In this document: in pieces, positions 1 through 8,770 of the stretch
Numbering within the stretch: position 1 is the first letter of the stretch
How the letters are laid out: each line of letters opens with the position of its first letter
Source: Deltaproteobacteria bacterium
GTDB lineage: Bacteria > Myxococcota > XYA12-FULL-58-9 > JABJBS01
NCBI GenBank assembly: GCA_018668695.1
Contig: JABJBS010000327.1
Span: 1 to 36,960, forward strand
DNA: 36,960 bases
Reading direction: 5' to 3'
The notes under the pieces: generated by a model
Databases searched by the model: none
Told to the model about the DNA's origin: nothing
The model's input: only the letters and a program-made list of their open reading frames with translations
Translations under genes and position numbers: made by a program

Positions 1-1062
1 GTCCACAGAAACTTCTAATGGTTCTTCTACAAATATCTCACAGTTGCTTACCGTGTAGGTGACTCGGCCGTCGTTGTACCCAATATCTCCTTCATAAGTG
101 AAGCTATTGAGAACCTCAGGACTTTCAAAACCACATTGTGTATTCGTTGCGACGAGCTTTGCCAGGCCGGCGAAATCTCGAACCGCCAAGCGGCCTGCCG
201 CAAGTCCCAGCTTCTCTTCAAGTGGGCATTCATATGCTACCGGCAAAAATAAATCTTCCACACAGGAAAAGCTATCCGCGAATACTTCTTCATTAAACTC
301 GGGATCAAGCCCATCCTCATCATGCGGCACCGGCTCGTGCTTGCCCCAAACGGTAATATCTCCAGAAATCCTATTTTGATGATCTCCTATATTACCATTT
401 TGCGCTTCAATATTCGAGCTATCTACGTCAACTTCAAAATCACGGTCTCCGGTATCTACATGAACGAGTGACGTGCCGTATGAGATTTCAGAAAACTGAA
501 TATTTGGTGTCAAAATGGAGCAAGTACCGTTTTCACCTTTTGCGAGTAGTGGTTCGATGACCGCTGAAATGGAGCCAGAGATCATATTCATCGCAGCTTC
601 TGAATTCGATTTTTCGGAGATGAAGTTTTCGAAGCGGGCATTCTCGATAATGAATCGCGCCCCGGTTGCTTCAGTAGGAATCACTGCTTTTTCAGGGTTT
701 CCCGTGATACGCCCTTCAACAATTTTTCGAGCAGAGATAATAAGTTTACCCTTTGCACGAGTTTCAACATCATTGCAGTCGGTAGAGAGCGACTCCCAAT
801 CCGTATACTCAATCTCACAATCCGTCACGGTATAAGTCAGAGATCCTGAACCGCCTACTGCTGCATCAGCTTCTGGGTTGTCATTGACCGCTGCACTGGC
901 AAAGCCGCAGACATCATCGTTATTCACAGCCAGTAGCATCGCCCCAACATTGCGGACCGTCAGGCGAGCTACGCCGGTCCCTATTTTGCCGGAAAACCAC
1001 TCGATACAGCCGACTTGGGTGGTCAAAATGACTAATAAGATGATTCTGCTGAATTTGGGCAT
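1..1062 (-). CDS. Partial lipoprotein with an internal repeat (C-terminus outside window)
   Basis: This minus-strand reading frame is open from an ATG at 1062 to the left edge (354 codons, no stop), so the gene continues outside the window. Residues 1-19 form a short basic then hydrophobic signal ending in a lipobox-like TQVGC, with Cys19 as the likely lipidated residue, so an envelope lipoprotein is inferred. Residues about 34-86 and 292-346 resemble each other: each has a V-R-(N/D) start, a CGF, and a T-Y-T-V-(T/S)-(D/N)-C-E-I end. This points to an internal duplication of a roughly 55-residue unit, probably closed by a disulfide. I recognise no family and assign no function. It is divergent from the lipoprotein gene at 1514. 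The frame and lipobox make a real gene likely; the short plus-strand frames here are its antisense shadows. Confidence 0.8.
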   Translation of the reverse strand, partial: MPKFSRIILLVILTTQVGCIEWFSGKIGTGVARLTVRNVGAMLLAVNNDDVCGFASAAVNDNPEADAAVGGSGSLTYTVTDCEIEYTDWESLSTDCNDVETRAKGKLIISARKIVEGRITGNPEKAVIPTEATGARFIIENARFENFISEKSNSEAAMNMISGSISAVIEPLLAKGENGTCSILTPNIQFSEISYGTSLVHVDTGDRDFEVDVDSSNIEAQNGNIGDHQNRISGDITVWGKHEPVPHDEDGLDPEFNEEVFADSFSCVEDLFLPVAYECPLEEKLGLAAGRLAVRDFAGLAKLVATNTQCGFESPEVLNSFTYEGDIGYNDGRVTYTVSNCEIFVEEPLEVSVD

Positions 1063-1513
1063 GATTCTATTCTCTCCGTCATGGAAAATATTGGATGGTC
1101 CTCGAAGTGTTGCAGGGTACGTGCCAGAACCAAGTTCTCCATCATTCTTCAATGTTTTTGGGCTGCCCAATCATTTCTGACGCAGAGCGGCAAAAAATGA
1201 CGCACGGGCCATCTTATAAAATGGGTTAAATACGCCACAATATGACGTGAGGAGTCGTTTTTTTCTAAGTAGATCTAAAACGCGACCGGGCAGTCACTCC
1301 AAGTTATTTCGACGACAAAAAAATAAGTATAGATATTACAGTCACTTAAAAAAACGTTCATTACGCTTAAAACAGGTAAAGTAGGAAGAAAGCGTTCTTT
1401 TGAATACATTATCCTACATTGTCGCACACTAATTGATTGACAGCCTATGACGCGGCGCGTATGGCCAAAATAACAGGATTAATGGGCGATTTCTTGGTGG
1501 GAGACCAGAACCG
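1063..1513. promoter_or_regulatory. Divergent intergenic region with TGACGC-type repeats
   Basis: This 451-bp gap separates two divergent lipoprotein genes and should hold both promoters. TGACGCA occurs at 1178-1184 and 1198-1204, exactly 20 bp apart (about two helical turns). TGACGTG lies at 1243-1249 and TGACGC at 1448-1453. The spacing is suggestive of a regulator binding site but this is unproven. I saw no clear -35/-10 pair and no credible gene. Confidence 0.35.
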
Positions 1514-3802
1514 ATGCAGCAGAACTTCAAAAACAATAGGGCACTTTTGTGCAAAAGTTTAGTGACCATGTCGTCACTAATTCTTCTTTCAGCATGTCAG
1601 ATTCAGGGGCAACCCTCAGGCGCCGGCCAGTGTGCCCAAGCTTGTTCGGCATCGAACGACTGCAGTCTTGGCCAAGTTTGCTCATCATCAGGTTGCTGCG
1701 AAGCCTTCCAAGCGAGTACCGGCCCCTGCGAATCCGGTCATCCAGACTGCACGACCATCGACGAGGTATGTGACGAGCTCAGTGGTGGTTGCGTATGCGA
1801 GATCATCGCCAACGGCGACTACCAACTCGCAGATATTCTACCAACAGTGATCCTGGCGGGACCTCAAATAACTAACCTTGATGCAAAGGTCAGTGCAGCA
1901 GAAGGCGATGTGATTACCCATCACGGTTTCACGCTCTATGCTGATGACCCCAGCTGCATCACAATCGATGCAAATCAGATTGTCGGTTCACCCTACCCCT
2001 GCTCCACAACGCTGGTCGCTGAGTTTGGGAAGGCTGCTATTTGTGAAGCACATATTCTCAATGTGGGAGAGCCTTCATCAGACAGTGTAAGGGTACTGAC
2101 ATACGATGAGTCCACCGGCGCTCCCGTAGCTAGAGCTACAGTCATCATTGACCAGAACAACGATGGCCAAACTGACGCCATCGTACCCACCACCAGTGAG
2201 ACTGGAATGACCCACTTTGAGCTTGGCGACGAGCAAAGAGCATCACTGACTGTTATGGCGAAGGGTTATCACTACGTCTCGTTTATTGGCCTCACGCTCG
2301 AAGAAGGCAAGACTCTTCACATTCCTCTCACGCCTGTGAATACGACCGCTCTTCGATCAGGTGTCAGCGGCACCATTGACTTCTCCGCTCACCGTGAAAA
2401 CCAAATGAACGGCCTTGCTGAGTCCATTCAGCTGGCACTTGTCGCTCCTTCATTTCCTCTACGCTCACTTGTGCAATTCGATATTGATACAATTTTGGGA
2501 GGGCCAATGCCCTCCGTGGATTGTGTGGAAAATGCAGGCGCGCCGGGATGCTATGACTTAGGGATTCCAGGGGTCACCAACCAACAAGTTCCACTCTGGG
2601 GTGGCATGTTTTTCTCTTTTCAAGCCTCAGCCATGAAGCCTTTCTTTGAGATCAGATCGAGCCCTGGTTCACGTGCCCTCTGGAGCTTAGGCGGTGAATG
2701 GAGTTACGAAGAGATTGCACCATTGGCTGAGCGCATGATGGCCGCACCGGAGTGCATCACAGACCTAAGCACTTGCCTGAAAGACTATCGATATCGCTTA
2801 GCATCCAGCTTATTGCGTGATTGGTCACCCATGATGGCAAGACTGAGTTTTGGTTTTCAAAGTAATCTGCCACTGCATTCCATGCATCAGGCAGAATGGG
2901 ACAACTACATCAATACTCCCTACGGACCAGAGCGCAGCAGCTTTAGCCAAATACCTTTACTCGATTCAGCGCACGGCTCACGTCATACCTTAGAGCTCAA
3001 AAACCCGGCGACAAATTATACAGAGATCATTTTACCCGAACTGCCAATGGGCCCTGTAGGGCATCCTACCGACGCGTTGATTGCCCTTACAGGGGTTACA
3101 ATGAATGGCAGTGGGTTTATCCCAACCGGTGTCGCTGCAGGCTTCGACTGCTATGGCGACGATTGCCACCTGAATCGCGATGGTCATGACCAAGTGCTCA
3201 ATGGCCAACCCATTTGTCCTGAGGATAGTTCCGATGACTCTGAAACCTGCGGCGAGAATATTTTAGGACATCAAGCAGCGGGAACCATTGGTCTCTTCCA
3301 TGCGAAGACTGACGAAAGCCTCCAAGAACACACTCAGAAAACCATCATCATGGCCATGCCACTCGACGTACCCTATGAACATGGACTCAGCGCGACCGGT
3401 TTGATTCTGGAAGGTTCGTTGCCACAGGAAGCGGTTAATCTCGAAGGTTTATCTTTTCCATCGCACCTCGAATTGGAACTCGCTCCAGAGACCCGCTCTA
3501 TCACCATGGGCAATTCGCACGACAACCTCAATGTTATAACCGTCTATCCTGCAGAGGAAAATCGTGAAGGACCTCATTGGACAATCTACGCCAAAGGCAA
3601 CTCCAGTCACTACACCTTACCAAACGCTATTGGGTCGTTTGGTGACCCGTTGGCCAGTATTCACGCAAGCCGATTTTTACGATGCTCAAACATGTATCTC
3701 AAATCGGGAAATAGTATTGAGAATTCTCTATCTAGTTCACGGGGAATGAATCAGTTATTTAACAATGCTCTTGGATTCGCAACTCACCATCAGACGTGGT
3801 GA
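1514..3802 (+). CDS. Large Cys-rich envelope lipoprotein
   Basis: This 762-residue protein has a basic N-terminus, a hydrophobic stretch and a lipobox LLSAC (Cys at about 28), so export and lipidation are likely. Residues about 38-100 are very Cys-rich, with repeated C-x(4-6)-C and CC patterns like small disulfide knots. Around residues 195-275 is a beta-sandwich-like segment with an A-P-V-A-R-A-T-V motif and a D-Q-N-N-D-G-Q-T-D stretch, resembling carboxypeptidase-regulatory-like domains with a possible Ca2+ loop. The remainder is unrecognised. The ATG at 1514 follows a GGGAGA at a reasonable distance. It is likely a surface protein of the kind common in predatory or social Myxococcota, but no function can be assigned. 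It ends 36 bp from a convergent minus-strand gene. Confidence 0.85.
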   Translation: MQQNFKNNRALLCKSLVTMSSLILLSACQIQGQPSGAGQCAQACSASNDCSLGQVCSSSGCCEAFQASTGPCESGHPDCTTIDEVCDELSGGCVCEIIANGDYQLADILPTVILAGPQITNLDAKVSAAEGDVITHHGFTLYADDPSCITIDANQIVGSPYPCSTTLVAEFGKAAICEAHILNVGEPSSDSVRVLTYDESTGAPVARATVIIDQNNDGQTDAIVPTTSETGMTHFELGDEQRASLTVMAKGYHYVSFIGLTLEEGKTLHIPLTPVNTTALRSGVSGTIDFSAHRENQMNGLAESIQLALVAPSFPLRSLVQFDIDTILGGPMPSVDCVENAGAPGCYDLGIPGVTNQQVPLWGGMFFSFQASAMKPFFEIRSSPGSRALWSLGGEWSYEEIAPLAERMMAAPECITDLSTCLKDYRYRLASSLLRDWSPMMARLSFGFQSNLPLHSMHQAEWDNYINTPYGPERSSFSQIPLLDSAHGSRHTLELKNPATNYTEIILPELPMGPVGHPTDALIALTGVTMNGSGFIPTGVAAGFDCYGDDCHLNRDGHDQVLNGQPICPEDSSDDSETCGENILGHQAAGTIGLFHAKTDESLQEHTQKTIIMAMPLDVPYEHGLSATGLILEGSLPQEAVNLEGLSFPSHLELELAPETRSITMGNSHDNLNVITVYPAEENREGPHWTIYAKGNSSHYTLPNAIGSFGDPLASIHASRFLRCSNMYLKSGNSIENSLSSSRGMNQLFNNALGFATHHQTW

Positions 3803-3838
3803 TGGTTTCAATTGTTGAGGGGAAGATTGGGTAGGCTA

Positions 3839-4444
3839 TTAAGCCATCACATTTAGAACGCCGCCTACTGGAAGAGATCCAGATCGAAGCGCGTGTCCAT
3901 TTGGATCATAACCCGATGCGTTCTTCATCGACGTAAAAAAACTCTTAGACATATTTGCCGCACTGCCTGAATCGAAAGCAGCACCAAATTGCTTCGAATT
4001 TTCCATCGAAGCTTTCGAGTTGGATTTACTGACCTCAGCATTTCTCTTTGAACCCTCAAGCGCTAAGTCGTCAGCACTTGGCCCGTCGATCGGGCTTTTC
4101 GCCTTCGGGCCCGCTGGGTCCGATTTCGCTTTGGCCAAGGCATCCATGGGATCGTAGGGTTGAGCGTTCTTTTTCTTAATGAGTGCGAGGTGTAAATTAG
4201 CTTTTTCGGGGTTCTCGGCAGCTTCTTTACTTACCTTTGCGTGTAAGCTCTCTTCAGGCTTGCCCGCTTCAGCCATTTCTTTAGCTTTTTCAAGGTGAAT
4301 TTGCTGTTCAGTCTTACCCACGGGGCCCATGCGGACCTTTTCCGCCACCTCTAACGCGGTGAGGGATTTCGGCATTGTCGACTTTTTCAATCGACTGTTC
4401 ATTGCCTGACTGCCAAAGGCCGAAACGCCTCCGATACTGCCCAT
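3839..4444 (-). CDS. Hydrophilic Ala/Lys/Ser-rich protein of unknown function
   Basis: This 201-residue protein is rich in Ala, Lys, Ser and Glu and has no membrane segment or Sec signal. The middle (about 35-110) looks helical and charged, and residues about 110-150 contain Pro/Gly/Asp-rich linkers. An AGG lies 6-9 nt upstream of the ATG at 4444. The composition resembles secreted or filament-associated proteins that use no cleaved signal, but I recognise no family. It is convergent with the lipoprotein gene to its left. The frame is free of competitors, so a real gene is likely, with function unknown. Confidence 0.6.
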   Translation of the reverse strand: MGSIGGVSAFGSQAMNSRLKKSTMPKSLTALEVAEKVRMGPVGKTEQQIHLEKAKEMAEAGKPEESLHAKVSKEAAENPEKANLHLALIKKKNAQPYDPMDALAKAKSDPAGPKAKSPIDGPSADDLALEGSKRNAEVSKSNSKASMENSKQFGAAFDSGSAANMSKSFFTSMKNASGYDPNGHALRSGSLPVGGVLNVMA

Positions 4445-4584
4445 AAGATACCTGCCCTGAGATTGCTGAAATTGGGGTGCAATCCCACTACATTTAAAAT
4501 TCTAGCAGCATGGATCAAAATGAGACTAATTCTAAGCACAAAAAAACGCCTTCGCAGCGCGTCATTGTCCGAAAAAAGGATCTT

Positions 4585-4605
4585 TTTGACCTATTTTGGG
4601 TCAAA
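4585..4605. repeat. Inverted repeat TTTGACC-N7-GGTCAAA
   Basis: Perfect 7+7 bp inverted repeat with a 7-bp spacer, on one helical face as expected for a dimeric regulator site. The same half-site recurs at 4851-4858 and 5015-5022. It lies far (about 580 bp) upstream of the dehydrogenase start, so its target is uncertain; the divergent minus-strand gene starting at 4444 is closer. Confidence 0.5.
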
Positions 4606-4912
4606 TCCGGCTTACTCAAAACTGTTTCATTCTCAGAACAGCTCACATGACTCGTTTTGACAAATTCGACAGAGCCCGTAAGAAAGGCCTCATATCACCC
4701 GGGGTGACCCAGAACCACTACTGTCCCATTATAAAACGAAACAATTTATCGGCAATAAAAAGAAACTGTCTCAAGTCGCAACAAGCAATAAAAGAGCGAG
4801 CAAAACCTGTCAATTATTCGGCCAAATGGGCCACCAAAAACATGACCGCTGGGTCAAACGAGCGCCGGTTACCCTGCATAGAGTGGCAACCAACAGATCG
4901 ACAAATCGAAAC

Positions 4913-4986
4913 TTTTGCCCAAAACCGTCGGATTTAGTCGAAGAAAAGTTCCATTTGGCGTGTCAAAAACTCCATTTTGGGCAAAA
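4913..4986. repeat. Inverted pair of a 12-bp element (TTTTGCCCAAAA)
   Basis: TTTTGCCCAAAA at 4913-4924 and its exact reverse complement TTTTGGGCAAAA at 4975-4986. The second copy is embedded in a longer hairpin-like sequence (CCATTTT...AAAATGG, 4972-4990). Centre-to-centre distance is 62 bp, about six helical turns. Could support looping by a bound regulator; this is inference. Confidence 0.5.
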
Positions 4987-5020
4987 ATGGTGAAATCAGG
5001 GTTCATTGTTAATGTTTGAC

Positions 5021-5039
5021 CCAAAGGTCTTGACCTTGG
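5021..5039. promoter_or_regulatory. Palindromic operator-like site
   Basis: The sequence CCAAAGGTCTTGACCTTGG is a near-perfect palindrome (core AAGGTC-TT-GACCTT). It overlaps the end of a TTTGACCC motif and lies about 150 bp before the acyl-CoA dehydrogenase start. A TetR- or GntR-type fatty-acid regulator would be a natural guess, but no regulator gene is adjacent. Confidence 0.45.
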
Positions 5040-5187
5040 AAAAACCATATGATGAATCTGGACTCAGGGAATGACATGATGCGGCATAGCCGTTTCGGGC
5101 TTGGAGTCAGTGACACACAATGGGTGGGTCCGCACTTCAATACGCATAACCAGACGCGCATATTCCAGCAGTACAAAGGGCCATACA

Positions 5188-6957
5188 ATGCAAATTTATA
5201 AGTTACCTGTTGAAGACATTCGATTCATTCTAGAAACATTTGGTTACGAAGCACTCACCGAGCTTGAAGGGTACGAAGCGTACGACCTCGAAACGACCAT
5301 GGCTATGATCGAAGAGTCTGGCCGCTTCGTTGTAAACGAGTTCCTTCCTCTCAACCGCACGGGTGATATCGAAGGTGTAACGTACAACCCCGAAGATCAC
5401 AGCGTCACAACGCCCAAGGGCTTTAAAGAGCTTTACGCCAAGTTCGTTGAAAGCGGAATGATTGGGATTTGTCATCCCGAGGAGTTCGGCGGCGGCGGAG
5501 CACCCAACATCATCGGTGTGATGTTAAGCGAAATGGCTATGTCTACAAACAAGAGCTTTGCCATGGCCTCGGGGCTCAGTAATGGCCTTGTAGAAGCCCT
5601 CTTGCACCACGGAACAGACGAGCAGAAAAAATACTATCTTCCTAAATTGGTATCGGGCGAATGGACAGGCACCATGTGTCTGACAGAGCCTCAGTGCGGA
5701 ACCGACTTGGGCTTGATGAGCACCAAAGCCATTCCCGAAGGTGACCACTTTTTACTCACAGGTCAGAAAATTTGGATCACGTTTGGAGAGCATGACCTCA
5801 CCGACAACATTCTCCACTTGGTCCTCGCGAGACTTCCTGACTCACCTCCTGGGATCAAAGGAATCAGCCTCTTCGTCGTGCCCAAATTCTTAGACAACGG
5901 TGACCGCAACTCAGTACAGTGCGGCGGTCTTGAACATAAGATGGGAATCCACGCATCACCAACCTGTGTCATCGACATGGAAGATGCACACGGCTGGCTT
6001 GTAGGGGAACCCCACAAGGGCATGCGCGGCATGTTTACGATGATGAACCATGCTCGCCTCAACGTAGGTCTCGAGGGTGTTTCTCTTGGTGAAATCGCCT
6101 ATCAAACGGCGCTGGAATACGCCAAAGACCGGCGACAGAGTCGTGCGCTTGATAAAGCGAAACAAGACAAAGACCACACCGCTGACAATATTCTCGTTCA
6201 CCCAGATGTTCGACGGATGCTTCTCAATATTAAGTCAACCAACGAAGGCATGCGTGCACTGGCTTACTGGGTGGGCATTCACCTCGACCACGCTCGTAAC
6301 AATACCGATGAAAAAATTCGTGAAGACTCATCAGATCTGGTCGCTCTCCTTACTCCCGTGGTGAAGAGCTTTCTCACTGAACGTGGCTTCTACAACATCT
6401 CAGAAGCAATGCAGGTTTGCGGTGGTTCTGGGTTTACCGTGGAATGGTCCATTGAACAGTATCTACGTGATTTAAGAATCGCGATGATTTACGAGGGAAC
6501 CAATCACATCCAGGCTCTTGACCTTGTGGGTCGTAAATTGCCTATGGGTATGGGCCGCCTCTTTAAGAAGTTCGCTGGAATCATCACCGAGCACATCCAA
6601 GAGCACAAAGACAACGATGCAATGACCGAATTCTTGGAGCCCTTAAAAGACGCTTCCAAGAAGCTCACTGCGGTTACCATGGATCTTTCAGCGAAGGCGA
6701 TGCAAGATCCTGAAGTGGCTGGAGCAATTGCTTCCAACTACTTAAACCTCTTCGCCTACACAGCACTTGCTTATGTCTGGTCTGTGTCGGCCGCAGCATC
6801 ACTTGGCCGCGAAGGAAGCTTCTACACAACCAAGGTTAAAACAGCGCGGTACTACTTCCAAAACGTTCTTCCAGAGATGAATGGACTTTTGGGCGTCATT
6901 GCTGCTGGTAAAGACCACATGATGTCGTTTACCCCGGAAGAGCTAGAGTCTCGCTGA
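5188..6957 (+). CDS. Acyl-CoA dehydrogenase (large FadE-like type)
   Basis: This FAD enzyme should catalyse alpha,beta-dehydrogenation of an acyl-CoA in beta-oxidation. I place the start at the ATG at 5188, after an AAAGGG, because the MQIYKLPVEDIRF N-terminus matches the usual beginning of this subfamily; an ATG/GTG-type start at 5101 would add 29 unrelated residues. At 589 residues it fits the roughly 600-residue bacterial subgroup with a C-terminal extension. Visible motifs are a flavin/substrate segment M-C-L-T-E-P-Q-C-G-T-D (about 163-173), YAKDRRQSRA (311-320), CGGSGF (411-416) and IYEGTN (434-439), whose Glu436 is the likely catalytic base. It stands alone, with no thiolase or hydratase next to it. 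Substrate chain length cannot be read from sequence. Confidence 0.93.
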   Translation: MQIYKLPVEDIRFILETFGYEALTELEGYEAYDLETTMAMIEESGRFVVNEFLPLNRTGDIEGVTYNPEDHSVTTPKGFKELYAKFVESGMIGICHPEEFGGGGAPNIIGVMLSEMAMSTNKSFAMASGLSNGLVEALLHHGTDEQKKYYLPKLVSGEWTGTMCLTEPQCGTDLGLMSTKAIPEGDHFLLTGQKIWITFGEHDLTDNILHLVLARLPDSPPGIKGISLFVVPKFLDNGDRNSVQCGGLEHKMGIHASPTCVIDMEDAHGWLVGEPHKGMRGMFTMMNHARLNVGLEGVSLGEIAYQTALEYAKDRRQSRALDKAKQDKDHTADNILVHPDVRRMLLNIKSTNEGMRALAYWVGIHLDHARNNTDEKIREDSSDLVALLTPVVKSFLTERGFYNISEAMQVCGGSGFTVEWSIEQYLRDLRIAMIYEGTNHIQALDLVGRKLPMGMGRLFKKFAGIITEHIQEHKDNDAMTEFLEPLKDASKKLTAVTMDLSAKAMQDPEVAGAIASNYLNLFAYTALAYVWSVSAAASLGREGSFYTTKVKTARYYFQNVLPEMNGLLGVIAAGKDHMMSFTPEELESR

Positions 6958-7312
6958 GTAATCTAAGGCGTCTCACGGCGCCTCACAGCATCTCTCATAT
7001 GATCATCATCCATCCATAAAACTTGGGCTCTCGTCCGAGCAATGCGTCATTATCGGCCCTGCCACTTCTATTACATAGGTAAACCCTCGAAATTAGGGAG
7101 CTATCGGCGCACTGGTTTATTTTTTACCCAAGATACGACCGAGCAGTGTATTTCTAAGACACACTGCGGGGTAGCAGTATGGCGCAGAGGCAACGCCTGG
7201 GATCTTGGACCGACATTCTCCAAATATCCCGAAGAGTTTTTAACTCCGCCTGCTCTCGAAATTTTGGCCTAAGGCCAGTCGTTTTTAGAACTTTAAATTT
7301 TGGAGCTTATAT
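6958..7312. promoter_or_regulatory. Intergenic region with a 25-bp inverted repeat
   Basis: No credible gene is present; the open frame at 7042-7272 lacks a ribosome site and family features. GCAGTGT at 7143-7149... is matched by ACACTGC ending at 7167, a perfect 7+7 bp inverted repeat with an 11-bp spacer. A short palindrome TGGCCTAAGGCCA follows near 7264-7276. GGAG about 8 nt before 7313 is the ribosome site for the next gene. Confidence 0.35.
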
Positions 7313-8770
7313 ATGCCTACGATTCATTCCACAGGGATCAATCCGACCAATCTCAATATCAACCAACCTGCCAACCTTCCAACACCGCTGAACGCACCGA
7401 CCACCTCAGGTGCAGCCGACGGCTTCTCAATGGGCGGTACTCAACACGCTGACCAAATTCTCAATAGCCTTGGACTCTCGGCTATCGATACCACTGGACT
7501 CATGAACCAGCTTAGCCCTTCTCAGCATCAAGCCCTTACCCAGCTCGGTGGCCAGGCTCTGTCTATGAGTACCTCTGAGTTGCAAAGTGCATTTTCAAGC
7601 TTTGTCAGCGGTACACCTGTTGTGGATTATCAAGATGTAAACGCGCTGGTTCAGCAAGTGCTTCGTGAAGCCTACACACAAAACACCGAAGACCTTCGTA
7701 TGTATGCGGAGAAGGTAAAATTCTACAACAAGGTAAAGCAGGCACTGCGCGATGAACTTAACACCGCACGCAAGTCTCTAACAGCAGCAGGGCCTGGAGA
7801 GCCGGAGACCACACTCAATGCACCTTTCTCACCCACGCATACTTCATCTACATACACGGGTAATCAAGATATTCAGCAATGGTCAGGTGTACGCGATTCG
7901 CATATTCGGTCCGCTGATGCCAAGTTCAGCACCGGTGACTTTGCCGGCGATTGGCAGATAACGAGTGGCAACCGTTGGGATCCACTGGCGATCGACTTAG
8001 ATGGCGATGGACAAATATCAACCATCGATGCTGCAAACGGTGTTTTCAATTTAGCCAGTAATACTGAATCACAAGGCGTCAATGGTGCATGGAGTTCCAT
8101 TCAAGGTGGAAATGTAGCGGCCGGCGCCTCTATCACACAGTCGAGTAGCGGACTTTTGTTTAACGGAACCCAAGAGCGGCAAGTAGACACGAAGTTTACA
8201 GAGTGGTTCGGCCCAACAGAAGGCATTGTCGTGTTCGACCGTAACGGTGACGGCACCATCCAAGGCACTGACCTCTTCGGCGATAAAAATGTAACAGGTC
8301 GCGATGTCGCCGACGGTTACGAAGACTTGGCACTGCTCGACACCAACAATGACGGCGCCGTGGATTATAACGACCAAGATTTTCACAGCCTTCAAATCTG
8401 GCAGGATGCCAACAGCGACGGCATCGCTCAGGAGGGCGAGCTCACAAGCTTGTTTCAAAATGGACTCACCTCTTTGGCCACGCAGGCAAGCGGCGGAGCG
8501 GCTGCAGGTGAAAATGCAGATATCATCGCGGCATCCAACAATCTCGGTGCAGTTAATTCTGAAGGCGCTCTATTCACCAAGGGACAGCTTGGGGATTATA
8601 TCAAACAGGTTGAGGACCAACTCAACTCAGTTGGCGACGACGCGCAGCTTGCAAACGTCGATCTTCAAAACATGCTCCAGAAGCAGCAACAAACGCTTCA
8701 AATGATGAGCAACATCAGTAAATCGCTGCATGATACGGCTATGTCAGTTATCCGTAAAATGGGCGGCTAA
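7313..8770 (+). CDS. EF-hand Ca2+-binding protein with coiled-coil ends; possible type III-type secreted filament protein
   Basis: This 485-residue protein has no Sec signal. Residues 1-60 are Pro/Thr/Asn-rich and probably disordered. Residues 108-155 form a strongly helical segment (DVNALVQQVLREAY, then YAEKVKFYNKVKQALRDEL). Four canonical 12-residue EF-hand loops follow, at 228-239, 309-320, 343-354 and 365-376, in a layout like the Ca2+ module of RTX-type exported proteins. The C-terminus (about 425-485) is again helical and Gln/Ser/Met-rich, ending in KSLHDTAMSVIRKMGG. The pattern of helical ends around a variable middle, and the C-terminal sequence style, resemble EspA-like type III secretion filament proteins; this is inference by eye. 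No secretion apparatus genes are in the window. Clear GGAG ribosome site. Confidence 0.75.
   Translation: MPTIHSTGINPTNLNINQPANLPTPLNAPTTSGAADGFSMGGTQHADQILNSLGLSAIDTTGLMNQLSPSQHQALTQLGGQALSMSTSELQSAFSSFVSGTPVVDYQDVNALVQQVLREAYTQNTEDLRMYAEKVKFYNKVKQALRDELNTARKSLTAAGPGEPETTLNAPFSPTHTSSTYTGNQDIQQWSGVRDSHIRSADAKFSTGDFAGDWQITSGNRWDPLAIDLDGDGQISTIDAANGVFNLASNTESQGVNGAWSSIQGGNVAAGASITQSSSGLLFNGTQERQVDTKFTEWFGPTEGIVVFDRNGDGTIQGTDLFGDKNVTGRDVADGYEDLALLDTNNDGAVDYNDQDFHSLQIWQDANSDGIAQEGELTSLFQNGLTSLATQASGGAAAGENADIIAASNNLGAVNSEGALFTKGQLGDYIKQVEDQLNSVGDDAQLANVDLQNMLQKQQQTLQMMSNISKSLHDTAMSVIRKMGG

Larger units (their letters stand above)
4445..5187. promoter_or_regulatory. Gene-free region with repeated operator-like motifs upstream of the acyl-CoA dehydrogenase
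   Basis: This stretch has no convincing gene: small frames at 4463-4660 and 4596-4937 lack ribosome sites and look like chance. It is rich in related motifs. TTTGACCC or its complement GGGTCAAA occurs at 4598-4605, 4851-4858 and 5015-5022, with a seven-base TTTGACC at 4585-4591. A 12-mer TTTTGCCCAAAA at 4913-4924 recurs inverted at 4975-4986. A palindrome sits at 5021-5039. Control of the downstream gene is a reasonable inference, though no regulator can be named. Confidence 0.45.

Noticed and set aside
98-1180. Plus-strand open frames at 98-379, 515-835 and 878-1180
   Set aside because: They lie antisense to a continuous minus-strand lipoprotein frame from 1062 to the left edge and have low-complexity Ser-rich products.
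4463-4937. Plus-strand frames at 4463-4660 and 4596-4937
   Set aside because: No ribosome site, Lys/Arg/Asn-rich chance-like composition, and overlap with repeated motifs; kept as regulatory sequence.
7042-7272. Small plus-strand frame before the EF-hand gene
   Set aside because: No ribosome site or family features, and the region has an inverted repeat; also checked as a c-di-GMP riboswitch or tRNA and lacks the needed motifs.
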